From Candidatus Aenigmatarchaeota archaeon (GTDB taxonomy: Archaea > Aenigmatarchaeota > Aenigmatarchaeia > QMZP01 > JAFGSV01), in contig CP070804.1 of assembly GCA_020343635.1 (NCBI GenBank), positions 591,009 to 620,341 on the forward strand: DNA of 29,333 nt. Reading direction: 5' to 3'. Positions 7,360 through 16,042 of the stretch are shown here, one piece after another. The stretch's first letter is position 1. Each line of letters starts with the position of its first letter. Made by a program: the position numbers and the translations under genes. The notes under the pieces were generated by a model. That model did not search any database and was not told the origin of the DNA. It saw only the letters and a program-made list of their open reading frames with translations.

Positions 7360-8799
7360 ATGCAAAGCGAAGTATGGCAGGATCCTGAACTCGATCAGGT
7401 TTTCATGATAGATGCAGAGATCATTGACAAGATAGTAGAATCCGCTGACCTGAAGAAGAGTGAGACGGTCCTTGAGATAGGAACAGGGCCCGGAAATCTC
7501 ACGGGGGCATTGGCGAAGAAGTGTAAAAAGGTTATAACCATAGAGATCGATGAGAGGCTGAAGCCGGGCCTCAAAAAGACGTTTGACAAAATCGGTAACG
7601 TTGAGATAGTCTGGGGAAATGCGTTGGACGTTCTCGAAAAGGGAAAGATCAGATTCGACAAGATAGTGGCAAATCCGCCTTACTCCATAAGCGAGGCCCT
7701 GATAAAGGCTCTGTTCGGGGTCAGGTTCGAGGCGGCGGTGCTCACCCTCCCGTGGCGGTTCGTTGAGAGGCTTACATCCAACCCTGAAGAGGAGGACTAT
7801 TCGAAGCTCTCGATGTTTGCCCAGTCATTCTTCAGTATAGAGACCATCCTGAAGGTGAACAAAGAGGCATGGCACCCAAGACCGGATACCATGAGCATGG
7901 TTGTCAGGATCAGGCCCAGGAAGCCGGGCCCCGACGATGTTTTCCTGAGGGAGATCGCCCTTCAGGATGACAAGAAGCTGAAGAACGCTCTGAGAGAAGC
8001 CATCATAAAAAGAAAAGGCAAGACCAAAAGGACGGCAAAGGATGAAATAGATGATATCGATTTACCCAAGAAACTGCTTGACAAGAAGATAAGCCAGATG
8101 TCTTTACTGGAGATAAAGCTGGTGCTTGCCAAGCTCGGAAAGAGGAAATACAGGCTTGTCTGCTTCGACCTTGACGGCACACTTCTTGACGAAATGAAAT
8201 ACATATGGACACTGATCCATGACGAACTGCATACGGACAGAGGCAAGAGGAACGAATACATGGAGAAGTACTACAGAGGCGATATCAGCTACAAGCAATG
8301 GGCCGAGATCGACATAAAGCTTTTCGTAGATAAGAAGACTAGCAGAGAAGACATCATCGGGCTCATGAAAAATATCAAGCTGATGAAAGGTCCAAGGGAG
8401 ACGCTGCTTGAGCTCAGGAAAAGGGGCTACGTGCTTGCCATCATATCCGGAGGACTGGATCTCGTGCTGTACCACTTCTTACCGGATGCGCACGAGCTGT
8501 TCGATCATATAATCATAAACAGGCTGCTTTTCGACGAGGACGGAAAGCTCAGTGGAGCCGAGATTCCGCAAGACTTCGGGAAGTCTGGGAACAAGGCCGA
8601 CTCTCTTAAGAGACTCGCTGAGAAGGAAAGCATAAGCATGGATGAATGCGTCTTCATAGGGGATTCTGATAACGACGTTGAAGTGATGGAAGTGGCGGGT
8701 TTTACCATAGGTTTCAATCCCACGGACAAGATAGCGAAAGTCAGTGACGTTATAATAAGGAAAAAGGACCTCAGGGAAGTTCTTGATCATCTCACTTAG
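7360..8799 (+). CDS. ksgA: rRNA adenine dimethyltransferase KsgA/Dim1 fused to a HAD-family phosphatase
   Basis: The N-terminal part, about residues 1-262, is a KsgA/Dim1-type enzyme, which dimethylates two adjacent adenines near the 3' end of 16S rRNA during small-subunit maturation. Visible motifs are DQVFMID near the start, SAM motif I EIGTGPG 39-45, and motif IV NPPY 105-108 (KsgA/Erm enzymes more often have NLPY or NIPY). The C-terminal part, about 264-479, is a SerB-like HAD hydrolase: DLDGT with catalytic D270 and D272, ISGG, and a GDSDND motif near the end. It should be a soluble phosphatase of unknown substrate. The frame is continuous across the join. A TATA-like AATTTATTT at 7331-7339 is about 25 nt before ATG 7360, indicating a leaderless start. 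The 3' end overlaps the convergent gene by 8 nt. Confidence 0.9.
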   Translation: MQSEVWQDPELDQVFMIDAEIIDKIVESADLKKSETVLEIGTGPGNLTGALAKKCKKVITIEIDERLKPGLKKTFDKIGNVEIVWGNALDVLEKGKIRFDKIVANPPYSISEALIKALFGVRFEAAVLTLPWRFVERLTSNPEEEDYSKLSMFAQSFFSIETILKVNKEAWHPRPDTMSMVVRIRPRKPGPDDVFLREIALQDDKKLKNALREAIIKRKGKTKRTAKDEIDDIDLPKKLLDKKISQMSLLEIKLVLAKLGKRKYRLVCFDLDGTLLDEMKYIWTLIHDELHTDRGKRNEYMEKYYRGDISYKQWAEIDIKLFVDKKTSREDIIGLMKNIKLMKGPRETLLELRKRGYVLAIISGGLDLVLYHFLPDAHELFDHIIINRLLFDEDGKLSGAEIPQDFGKSGNKADSLKRLAEKESISMDECVFIGDSDNDVEVMEVAGFTIGFNPTDKIAKVSDVIIRKKDLREVLDHLT

Positions 8800-9427
8800 T
8801 CAGCAGGTCCCTGTTGTACAGCAGCAGGCCTATGACCACTATCCACACTATGGGCATCAGGTAGTTCGACTGCAGAATACCCACGACTATGGATGTTATT
8901 CCTATCGCTATTACGACCACGATGAGCAGTTTCGTGGTGTTGAAGAGGATAGAGAAGAACATGATGAGACCCATTAATCCCAGAATGATGGGTACAAATG
9001 ACATCCAATCGAGGACACCAACCAGCGTGACATCGCCCAGCTCCAGCTGGGTTATGTCCACAGTCTCGTTCAGCAGTCTGAGCTCCTCAAGTGCAGTCGG
9101 ATACTGAACTAACATTATGTCGATTATACCGCCTATGATCAGTATGACAGAAAGCGAGATTCCTGTAACGGACACAACCCTTATAATGTTGGATTTCGAG
9201 GCGTGGAGCTCTGATTTGGGCTTCGCAGGTTGAGCGACTTCTGCCTGCCGGACAGGCTGAGGAACCATCGCTTCAGGGGGCGCCGCTTCACCGAAACCCT
9301 TAAGAGCCTCATCAACAGCAGCGACATCCCACCCTTTTTTGATAAGCGCATCTCTTATCGCGTCTCGAGAATACCCTTTGCTAAAGGAGTCTCTTATGTA
9401 TATAGCCAGTCTCGGGTCGGTTGCCAT
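8792..9427 (-). CDS. Membrane protein with UBA-like N-terminal helix bundle
   Basis: This is a 211-aa protein. Residues 1-45 (DPRLAIYIRDSFSKGYSRD, IRDALIKKGWD, VDEAL) form a short helical domain resembling the UBA-like or SHOCT-like modules often attached to archaeal membrane proteins. A Pro/Ala-rich linker with AAPPEAMVPQPVRQAEVAQP follows. Four hydrophobic segments occupy about 85-107, 135-160, 165-185 and 188-205, the first two separated by an acidic loop. The function is unknown. A minus-strand TATA-like element (9451-9460) is about 28 nt before ATG 9427 and overlaps the stop codon of the aminotransferase gene upstream, so it probably has its own leaderless transcript. The 3' end overlaps the KsgA-HAD gene by 8 nt. 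Confidence 0.8.
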   Translation of the reverse strand: MATDPRLAIYIRDSFSKGYSRDAIRDALIKKGWDVAAVDEALKGFGEAAPPEAMVPQPVRQAEVAQPAKPKSELHASKSNIIRVVSVTGISLSVILIIGGIIDIMLVQYPTALEELRLLNETVDITQLELGDVTLVGVLDWMSFVPIILGLMGLIMFFSILFNTTKLLIVVVIAIGITSIVVGILQSNYLMPIVWIVVIGLLLYNRDLLTK

Positions 9428-9450
9428 GTTAATTAATTGGATATTTCCTC

Positions 9451-10602
9451 TTATATTATTGCTTTTATCCTCTCCATGCCCTTTTTGATGGTTTCTTCAG
9501 AACATGCATAGGACATTCTCACATGTCCCTCACAGCCGAATGCAACACCCGGAACTAAAGCGACTTTAGCCTTCTCGAGAAGCCTTTCCGAGAACGTCAT
9601 GGAATTCTTGCTGATCTCAGAGACATTGGGGAAGACGTAGAAGGAACCCCCGGGTTTCGGGCATGATATCCCGTCTATCGAATTCAGTCTCTTGACTATC
9701 AGGTCTCTCCTCTTTCTGAACTCCGCCGCCATGTGCCTGAAGGAATTCTGGCTGCCCTCGAGCGCTTCCAAGTATGCCGCCTGTGCGATGGAACTTGGAT
9801 TGGATGTCGTATGCGACTGGAAATCCGTCATGCCCTTTATCACATTAACGGGGCCGGCTGCCCACCCTATCCTCCAGCCTGTCATGGAATACGCCTTTGC
9901 AGCGCCGTTTATGGTTATGGTCTTGTCCTTTATCTCAGGACCCAGTCCAGCTATGGAAACGTGCTCTCCCTCGTACAGAAGATGCTCGTATATCTCGTCT
10001 GATATTACGTAAAAGTCATTGTCCACAGCGATTGATGCTATCTTTTTCAGTTCTGACCTTTCATAGACAGCCCCTGTGGGATTGTTGGGGGAGTTGATGA
10101 TAAGCAGCTTGGTCTTTTCACTCACCTTGTCCTCGATGTCACCAGCCTTCAGACGGAAGCCCTTCTCTTTTTTCAGCTCAGCAAACACGGGCTTCGCTCC
10201 TGCAAGCTTCACCTGCTCGGGATACGTGACCCAGTACGGGCTGGGTATCAACACTTCGTCACCCGGGCTGCACAGGGTCATTACGGCATTATAAAGGGCG
10301 TGCTTGCCTCCGCAGCTTGCTATTATCTGCTTCGGTTCATAATCGAGTCCGTTCTCCTTCCTGAGCTTCTCTGCTATCGCCTTTCTCAGTTCTGGGGTTC
10401 CCGAGGGATCTGTATACTTGGTGAAACCGGACTTTATGGCCTCGACAGCGGCTTTCTTGATGTTGTTGGGGGTGTCGAAGTCTGGTTCTCAGGCAGTGAA
10501 ATTAAGAACATCGAGTCCCTCGGACTTCATCTCCTTGGCCTTTGCGTTGAGCGCGAGCGTCGGAGATTCCCCTATCCCGCCGATTCTCTCTGAAACAGAC
10601 AT
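9451..10602 (-). pseudogene. aspC: Class I aspartate aminotransferase interrupted by an in-frame TGA at codon 38
   Basis: Read through one stop, this is a full-length 383-codon fold-type I PLP aminotransferase starting at ATG 10602. The first 37 codons (MSVSERIGGIGESPTLALNA...LNFTA) match the family N-terminus. Codon 38, at 10491-10489, is TGA exactly where the conserved Gly of the GEPDFDTP motif is expected; EPDFDTP follows in the same frame. Later landmarks are intact: NSPNNPTGAVY, SDEIYEHLLYEG, the PLP lysine in NGAAKAYSMTGWRIGW, and HVRMSYACSEE with the substrate-binding Arg. The next in-frame ATG is at 10281 and would lose 107 residues, including the substrate-binding N-terminal segment. 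No other lesion is visible, so this is a recent GGA-to-TGA mutation, a sequencing error, or readthrough. It is 15 nt downstream of the zinc-ribbon gene, probably in the same operon. Confidence 0.85.
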
Positions 10603-10617
10603 TAGAAAGAATAAGAA

Positions 10618-11436
10618 TCATTTTTTAAATTGCTTTACCTTCTTCTCTGCTTTGAAGTACCTGGTTCTGCCCCTCTTCCTTGTCCGCGGCGCTATGGCCT
10701 TCTCGCTCTTAGCCCTCTTTTCCTCGAGAGCGTCTGACCTTATCTTCTTGCCACAGCTCCAGCAGAACTTGTTCCTCACCTTGTTGGGGGTGTTGCAATC
10801 CGGGCACATGATAACCTTGGCGACCCTCTGCTCATTGACTATCTCTATGGAACCGGGTTCGACCTTGAGATGGGTCCTTCCTTCCCCGTCCTCTTCCGGA
10901 GTCTTTCTTCTCAGCTTGTTTCCGCATTTGAAGCAGAAGTAGTTCCTCTCCTCGTTAGCCGCACTGCATACAGGGCACATGAATTCGATGATGTCGGCCT
11001 CTGTGGGCACTATCTTGCCTTCCTTTATGTCATCTATCTCCAGCTGCATTATCTCTTCCTCTGAAAGCGGCTCATCCTGACGCCTTCTGAATGAAGCGAG
11101 GAACCTTCTGAAGCCGCCTCCCATAGAGGGTACCTGCTTGGGCTCTTCGGGTTCTTCCTCCGGAGGTGCTTCCTCTTCCTGAGGGAAATCTTCAGGCTGG
11201 GGTTTCTCGTCCACTCCTTCTGGCGGGCCCTCCTCCTTCATCTGGTCCATGTCGAACTGCCCCGTCATCCTCATTTTCCGGCCGTGGGCAGCACCTATTG
11301 CAGCAACAGCGAGTCCTACAAGCATTACCACGAAGCTCATGGGCCCGGGGCTGTTGACCAGCATGATTATGCCCACGATGATAATGAGAAGTCCTATGAG
11401 ATAGAGCCAGACCACCTGCATGTATTTGGGCATCAT
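10618..11436 (-). CDS. Membrane-anchored double zinc-ribbon protein
   Basis: This 272-aa protein begins with two close transmembrane segments (about 8-27 and 33-50). A very acidic, proline-rich linker follows (EEEAPPEEEPEEPKQ), then two zinc ribbons: CPVC...CFKC and CPDC...CWSC, each pair about 14 residues apart. The C-terminus is strongly basic (RTRKRGRTRYFKAEKKVKQF), suggesting binding to nucleic acid or an acidic surface. The function is unknown. The N-terminus is short, so the ribbons should be cytoplasmic if both segments span the membrane. The start could be Met1 (11436) or Met2 (11433). A minus-strand TATA-like box at 11459-11470 lies about 27 nt upstream. It is likely co-transcribed with the aminotransferase. 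Confidence 0.82.
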   Translation of the reverse strand: MMPKYMQVVWLYLIGLLIIIVGIIMLVNSPGPMSFVVMLVGLAVAAIGAAHGRKMRMTGQFDMDQMKEEGPPEGVDEKPQPEDFPQEEEAPPEEEPEEPKQVPSMGGGFRRFLASFRRRQDEPLSEEEIMQLEIDDIKEGKIVPTEADIIEFMCPVCSAANEERNYFCFKCGNKLRRKTPEEDGEGRTHLKVEPGSIEIVNEQRVAKVIMCPDCNTPNKVRNKFCWSCGKKIRSDALEEKRAKSEKAIAPRTRKRGRTRYFKAEKKVKQFKK

Positions 11437-11488
11437 AATAAGATTAATAAGTTCCCATCAATATAAAATATTCTTCCTAGGCACGCAG

Positions 11489-11524
11489 TTTTATAATATG
11501 ATGCATCAATAAACACTATGGTGA
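11489..11524 (+). promoter_or_regulatory. Promoter and Shine-Dalgarno of the ATP synthase operon
   Basis: TTTTATAATA at 11489-11498 is a good archaeal TATA box, predicting transcription from about 11520. GGTGA at 11520-11524 is a Shine-Dalgarno 6 nt before ATG 11531. The box lies back to back with the promoter of the minus-strand zinc-ribbon gene (11459-11470). Confidence 0.6.
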
Positions 11525-11530
11525 CAGCAC

Positions 11531-11845
11531 ATGAAAGAGCTTGAACAGATAAAAAGGGTCGAGAATGAAGTCTCAAGGAAGATAGAAAAGGCAAGAAAGA
11601 ACGCTGAAAAGAAGATAGCTGCCATGAAAAACGACAGGGACAGGCTGATTGAGGCCCGGCTTCAGGATACGATAAAAAAGCTTGAGAGAGATGCAGAAAT
11701 GAACAGGAAGGAAGCTGAACAGGAGGCTTCCATGATGCTCAGTGCCTCGGATGCAACGATCAGGGACATAGAGAAGAAAGCGGAGAAGAACCTCGATAAG
11801 GCTGTCAGGATGGTCTTGGAGGATTTGACGCATGACAAATCTTGA
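11531..11845 (+). CDS. ahaH: A-type ATP synthase subunit H (peripheral stalk)
   Basis: This 104-aa protein is almost entirely charged coiled coil (VENEVSRKIEKARKNAEKKI, then KKLERDAEMNRKEAEQEA) and has no Cys or Trp. In archaeal ATPases subunit H pairs with subunit E to form the peripheral stalks that hold the catalytic head against the membrane sector. Identity rests on length, composition and position as first gene of the operon. It has its own promoter and Shine-Dalgarno. Its 3' end overlaps the subunit C gene by 14 nt, indicating translational coupling. Confidence 0.88.
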   Translation: MKELEQIKRVENEVSRKIEKARKNAEKKIAAMKNDRDRLIEARLQDTIKKLERDAEMNRKEAEQEASMMLSASDATIRDIEKKAEKNLDKAVRMVLEDLTHDKS

Positions 11846-12818
11846 GTATGCAAACGCGAGGATCAAGGGTCTTAAGGGCAGACTTCTGCAACAGAACGAT
11901 ATAAAGATAGCCCTTGAGCTGAAAGCGGTCCAAGACTTCGCAGTCTGGATGGAAAGCACCCCCTACAAGTCGGTTCTCGCCGGTAAGGGGATTTCTGATA
12001 TAGAAACCGCTCTGTTCAGGGAATGGATAAACACGAACGAGAAGATAATGAAGCTCATGCCCGAGGACATTCAGGGATTCTTTGCCGCCAGGACATCTTC
12101 CCAGGAGATTGAGGCGCTCAAGTTCATAGTCAGTGCAAAGAAGAGCGGCAGGGATGCAGGCGTGTATGCGGTGTTCCTTTCGAGGGGCATGAAAAGCCGG
12201 GGGAAGAAGCTCGCTGAAGCCGAGACAGTCGAATCGCTGGCTGACATACTCGGAAGGACAGACTATGGTTTCCTGCTGAAAAAGGCTCTCGAGGAGAAGA
12301 AGGACATATCGCACGAACTTGAGAGATACTACTTCGAGAATCTGTGGGCTCTGACCGAGAAGCTTTCCGGAGACTACAGGGAAACCGCCGAAAAGCTCAT
12401 TGGTACCGAGATAGACGCTGCAAACATAATGAGCATACTGCGTTCCAAGGCTCTGGGAAGACAAGAGCATGACATAATCCCGGTATACCACAGGTTTGGA
12501 AGAGGCGGGGTGCACGAGAGCCTGAAGGCCGACGGAGTCAGCGGAGTTCTTTCAGTCATTTCTCAGGGAACTTACGGAAAGGTCCTTGAAGAAGTGGCAC
12601 AGAAATTCGATAAAGACAAGTCGCTCTTCCACTTTGAGCAGGCTCTCAGCCGGCATGTTCTCAGGGTGTACAGGAAAGGCATAATGGATGTCCTGGGCAT
12701 AGGCGTCCCCCTCGCATACCTCAGGCTCAAGGAGACAGAGATAACCAACCTCAGGTCCATTGCGCTGGGGCTCGAAAACGGCCTGGATAAATCAGACATA
12801 GAGGAGATGATATCGTGA
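11832..12818 (+). CDS. atpC: A-type ATP synthase subunit C (central stalk connector)
   Basis: This 328-aa helical protein is of the AC39/subunit d type, beginning MTNLEYANARIKGLKGRLL, the usual N-terminus of archaeal subunit C. It includes the motif DIPVYHRFG-like IIPVYHRFGRGG and ENLWALTEKLSGDYRETAEK, and ends with ITNLRSIALGLENGLDKSD. The protein caps the proteolipid ring and connects it to the D/F rotor shaft. Its length is slightly below the common 340-380 aa. It overlaps subunit H by 14 nt upstream and shares a GTGA overlap with subunit I downstream, so all three are translationally coupled. Its placement between H and I is a notable gene order. Confidence 0.92.
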   Translation: MTNLEYANARIKGLKGRLLQQNDIKIALELKAVQDFAVWMESTPYKSVLAGKGISDIETALFREWINTNEKIMKLMPEDIQGFFAARTSSQEIEALKFIVSAKKSGRDAGVYAVFLSRGMKSRGKKLAEAETVESLADILGRTDYGFLLKKALEEKKDISHELERYYFENLWALTEKLSGDYRETAEKLIGTEIDAANIMSILRSKALGRQEHDIIPVYHRFGRGGVHESLKADGVSGVLSVISQGTYGKVLEEVAQKFDKDKSLFHFEQALSRHVLRVYRKGIMDVLGIGVPLAYLRLKETEITNLRSIALGLENGLDKSDIEEMIS

Positions 12819-14845
12819 GCTTTTATCCGAAAGAGATGATGCATGTGAACATTCTTATCCCTAAGAGCAGGAAGGATGATGTAGTCAGGGAGCTGAAGGA
12901 GAACGGAACCCTCGAGCTGATGGAGGTCCAGGAGAAGGGCATAGATAATGCCCGGCTTTCTGACACGTATCCCAGAACATCCGAAGCCATCCGTATGATA
13001 GAGGAGGCCCTTGACACCTTCAGGTTAGTCGAGAAGAAAGGGAGGGGATTCAAGGAGAGGGTCGAGGTCGGTGACGAGAACGCCGCAAGCATTCTTAAGA
13101 AATTCGAGAAAAAGAGGCACGTCCTGGAGAAGATAATATCCATAAGGAGGGAGCTGAAGTCCCTGAAGGAAAGGGAGGCAAAGCTTGATGAAACAGAAAA
13201 GATCGCTTCTCTTCTTCAGTCTCTGAACGTTGATCCAAAGAGCCTTACAGGGCACCCCTTCGTTTCAGTGTTTATCGGAAAGATGGGAGAGCGTGATCAC
13301 GAGAACTTCGCAAAAGAAGTCAGCCCTCACTCAAAGAAGATATTCATAAAGACCATGCCGCTTGAAGGGGGAAATCTCATGCTTGCCGCGGCTGTCCCGA
13401 ACAGCCTTGAGGAAAGCGTGTCAAAGACGCTCAACATGAACGGCTTCGAGCCCCTCAAGATACCAGGGGAAATATCCGGATACAAGATCACGGATGCGAG
13501 GAATAACCTATTAGCGGAGTTCGAGAGCATAAAAGTGAAAGAGGCCAGGCTGCTCGGGAGCGTTGCCAAGTTCCTGAAAGAGAAAAAGGAATTCCTGGTT
13601 CTTCTGGAGATGCTCAGGATAGAGAAGAACACCGATGAATCGGGCATGCTTTTCGGAACGACTGAACGCACCGTCATGATAAGCGGGTGGACGCCTGCCA
13701 GGAATCTTAAAAGCCTGCAAGGCGTGGTAAAGAAATCCGCAGGGAACGCCTGCAGCATATCCAGCAGGCCTCCCCAGAAGGGTGAGACGCCGCCTACGCT
13801 CGTCCGCAATGCCGGACCGGCAGGGGGGCTGGAGATACTGACAAAGAGTTACGGCCTGCCTGATTACAACGAGCTGGATCCGACAAAGATCATAACCCTG
13901 ACATTCCCTATCATATTCGGCATGATGTTCGGCGATGTCGGCCACGGGGTGCTGCTTATGATTGCGGGATTCGCGATGTCAAGGAAGATCCCAGGCGATG
14001 GTGCAAACAGGCTTGGTAAAACCCTCATTGTCTGCGGCGTTGCTGCGACATTCTTCGGTTTCCTTTACGGAAGCGCGTTCGGGCTTACGCATGAGAACAC
14101 GCCAGGGATGTTCGAGCCCCTGTGGATGGAGCCCCTTGCAGAGGAGGGAAGGAACATAACCTCCTTCATAAGGTTCTCCATAACCATTGCTGTTGTCGTG
14201 CTCAGCCTTGGGTGCATACTCAACATCATCAACCAGGGCCGGCATTCCCTTAAGCACGCGTTCTTCCACCCTTGGGGAGTCCTGGGGCTCTGGGTGCTTC
14301 TTGCAGGGGCCAACCTGTTCTACACCCACGGCATAGACTTCATACCGCTTACGATCATGGGCATACTCGGGGACAGCGCAGCTCTGGGTACAGTGTTCAA
14401 CGGTCTCGTGCTGCTGGTCGTGCCCCTAGCCCTCGTTCCTCTAGGAGAGATATTCGTTGAAAAGAAGCCCCTGGTAGTGGGACTGTACAGCATCATGGAG
14501 GTCGGGCAGACCTTCCTCGTGAACACCATATCATACGTCAGGATAGTGATAATAGCCGTTGTCCACGGGGCCCTGCTGCTCATAGTTATCAGGATAATGG
14601 AGATGGTCACATCCGGGCTTACAGGACTGGCTGGTTCTGTGCTGGCGACCGTAATATTCATAGGAGGCAACGTCGTCGTGTTCGGGATGGAGGCCATGAT
14701 AGCGCTCGTGCAAACCACAAGGCTGCACTATTATGAATTCGTCTCAAAGTTCTACAGGGGGAGTGGCAGGAGTTTCGCCCCCTTCAGGGCTGAAAGAAGC
14801 TATACCGTGAGGAGGATAAACGGAAACAAGCTGAAACATATTTAA
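12815..14845 (+). CDS. atpI: A-type ATP synthase subunit I (membrane stator, a-subunit)
   Basis: This 676-aa protein uses a GTG start at 12815 that overlaps the TGA of subunit C (GTGA). Residues 1-350 are the cytoplasmic arm with long coiled coils (KSLKEREAKLDETEKIASLL). Residues about 365-655 carry roughly seven or eight hydrophobic segments, including FPIIFGMMFGDVGHGVLLM, a hallmark of the family, and VNTISYVRIVIIAVVHGALL, which contains the conserved Arg that faces the proteolipid carboxylate. It forms the ion half-channels and anchors the peripheral stalks. Length is normal for the family. The next gene, the proteolipid, starts 26 nt after its stop. Confidence 0.95.
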   Translation: MSFYPKEMMHVNILIPKSRKDDVVRELKENGTLELMEVQEKGIDNARLSDTYPRTSEAIRMIEEALDTFRLVEKKGRGFKERVEVGDENAASILKKFEKKRHVLEKIISIRRELKSLKEREAKLDETEKIASLLQSLNVDPKSLTGHPFVSVFIGKMGERDHENFAKEVSPHSKKIFIKTMPLEGGNLMLAAAVPNSLEESVSKTLNMNGFEPLKIPGEISGYKITDARNNLLAEFESIKVKEARLLGSVAKFLKEKKEFLVLLEMLRIEKNTDESGMLFGTTERTVMISGWTPARNLKSLQGVVKKSAGNACSISSRPPQKGETPPTLVRNAGPAGGLEILTKSYGLPDYNELDPTKIITLTFPIIFGMMFGDVGHGVLLMIAGFAMSRKIPGDGANRLGKTLIVCGVAATFFGFLYGSAFGLTHENTPGMFEPLWMEPLAEEGRNITSFIRFSITIAVVVLSLGCILNIINQGRHSLKHAFFHPWGVLGLWVLLAGANLFYTHGIDFIPLTIMGILGDSAALGTVFNGLVLLVVPLALVPLGEIFVEKKPLVVGLYSIMEVGQTFLVNTISYVRIVIIAVVHGALLLIVIRIMEMVTSGLTGLAGSVLATVIFIGGNVVVFGMEAMIALVQTTRLHYYEFVSKFYRGSGRSFAPFRAERSYTVRRINGNKLKHI

Positions 14846-14870
14846 ATCCAGGAGGATAAAAGAAGAAAAC

Positions 14871-15176
14871 ATGAAAGGAAAATATCTGGCGTTTGTCGCA
14901 TTTTTGTTTGTAACGCTGGCGCTTTCTACCGGTGCATATGCACAAGAAGAAGCAGGGACCGGCGGCGGTGACATGCTGGCCATCGGAGCCGGCATAGCGA
15001 TGGGACTTTGTGCAATAGGTGCGGGTTACGGAATCGGAAAGGCTGGTTCTGCGGCCATGGGTGCCATAGCAGAGAAATCGGAAACTGCAACCTGGGGCCT
15101 TATCATAGTGGCTCTCGCAGAAGGTATTGCGCTTTACGGACTGATTATAGCATTCCTGCTTGTTACAAAGATATAA
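14871..15176 (+). CDS. atpK: A-type ATP synthase subunit K (proteolipid c-subunit) with signal peptide
   Basis: This 101-aa protein begins with a typical signal sequence (residues 1-24, ending GAYA before QEE). A two-helix proteolipid hairpin follows: a Gly/Ala-rich helix at about 35-62 (GAGIAMGLCAIGAGYGIGK), a polar loop AEKSETATW, and a second helix at about 75-99 with the ion-binding Glu84 in ALAEGIALYG. It forms the rotor ring in the membrane. One hairpin, not the duplicated form, is present. Whether the ring carries H+ or Na+ cannot be settled by eye. An AGGAGG-like element lies upstream at 14850-14855. Confidence 0.95.
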   Translation: MKGKYLAFVAFLFVTLALSTGAYAQEEAGTGGGDMLAIGAGIAMGLCAIGAGYGIGKAGSAAMGAIAEKSETATWGLIIVALAEGIALYGLIIAFLLVTKI

Positions 15177-15227
15177 GCGGCCAAAAATTCTGGATTTGTT
15201 GTCACATCAGATGTCGGTAGATAGCTC

Positions 15228-15767
15228 ATGGGAATGAAGGATATAGAGCGCGAAATCCGGGAAAGCGGACAGAAGGAGATAGAACAGATAAAAAAGGATT
15301 TGTCCGCTCAGCTCGAGGCACTGCGCAAGAAAATTGACGAGAAGGCCGGATCCGAGATGAGGAAGCTCGAGGAGAGGGGCAGGAGCGAGCTAGAGCTCGA
15401 GAGGAAGAGGATACTCGCCAAGGCGAACCTCCGGATCAAGGAACAGGTCGAGAAGAAGAAGGACGAGATTATTGAGCATGTCTTTGAGGAGGCAGGTGCC
15501 CGTGTTATCAGGATGACCGGCCGTGAGAAGGCGAAGATAATGAAGTTCCTCGCTGACGAAGCCAGAGAGGGGCTCGACAGGCCCGAGGTCTTTGCTGACG
15601 GCAAATATGCGACACTGCTGAAGGGCGCCAAGCGCGCGAGCATAGGCGACTTCGGCGTTAAGGTTACTAGCGGACACATATCCGTTGACAACACGCTTTC
15701 ATCCAAGCTGAAGGAGATAAAGGAGAACTCGAGACACAAGGTTGCTGATGCACTATGGCCAGGCTAG
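15228..15767 (+). CDS. atpE: A-type ATP synthase subunit E (peripheral stalk)
   Basis: This 179-aa protein has an N-terminal coiled coil (about 1-95, rich in Lys, Glu and Arg) and a globular C-terminal head (ARVIRMTGREKAKIMKFLAD, then SGHISVDNTLSSKLKEIK). That layout is typical of subunit E, which pairs with H and binds the top of the A3B3 head. The C-terminal part (GHISVDNTL) corresponds to the family motif near DNT. Two possible starts, ATG 15228 and ATG 15234, are in frame. A 51-nt spacer separates it from subunit K. Its end overlaps the subunit F gene by 13 nt. Confidence 0.92.
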   Translation: MGMKDIEREIRESGQKEIEQIKKDLSAQLEALRKKIDEKAGSEMRKLEERGRSELELERKRILAKANLRIKEQVEKKKDEIIEHVFEEAGARVIRMTGREKAKIMKFLADEAREGLDRPEVFADGKYATLLKGAKRASIGDFGVKVTSGHISVDNTLSSKLKEIKENSRHKVADALWPG

Positions 15768-16042
15768 CTGTGATAGGCGACGAGATGACGGCGCTGGGAA
15801 TGCGCCTCGCTGGAGTTGAGAACAGCTTCACTGCCACGCCTGAGAATGCGCAGGAGATTTACAACAGGGTTAAGGAAGAAGCAGACATCATGGCCATAAC
15901 GCACACAATCTTCGAATCTATAAAAGACCTGGATGATCATAAGATAACAGTCAGAATCCCTGACGCGTCCGGGGGCGGGGGCGACATGGTGAGGGACCTC
16001 GTCAAGAGCGTGGTGGGATTCGAGGTGAAGACCGATGGGTAA
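15755..16042 (+). CDS. atpF: A-type ATP synthase subunit F (rotor shaft)
   Basis: This 95-aa protein begins ARLAVIGDEMTALGMRLAGV, the classic start of archaeal subunit F, with the CheY-like alternating strand/helix layout. FESIKDLDDHK and the C-terminal helix follow. Subunit F sits with D in the central rotor and can modulate ATP hydrolysis. The gene is nested tightly: it begins 13 nt before the end of E and overlaps subunit A by 8 nt. A Gly-rich run (DASGGGGDM) in the middle is unremarkable for a loop. Confidence 0.93.
   Translation: MARLAVIGDEMTALGMRLAGVENSFTATPENAQEIYNRVKEEADIMAITHTIFESIKDLDDHKITVRIPDASGGGGDMVRDLVKSVVGFEVKTDG

Noticed and set aside
10489..10491. Genome-wide reassignment of TGA to glycine
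   Set aside because: TGA ends many intact genes in the window in the expected place, so a code change is not supported.
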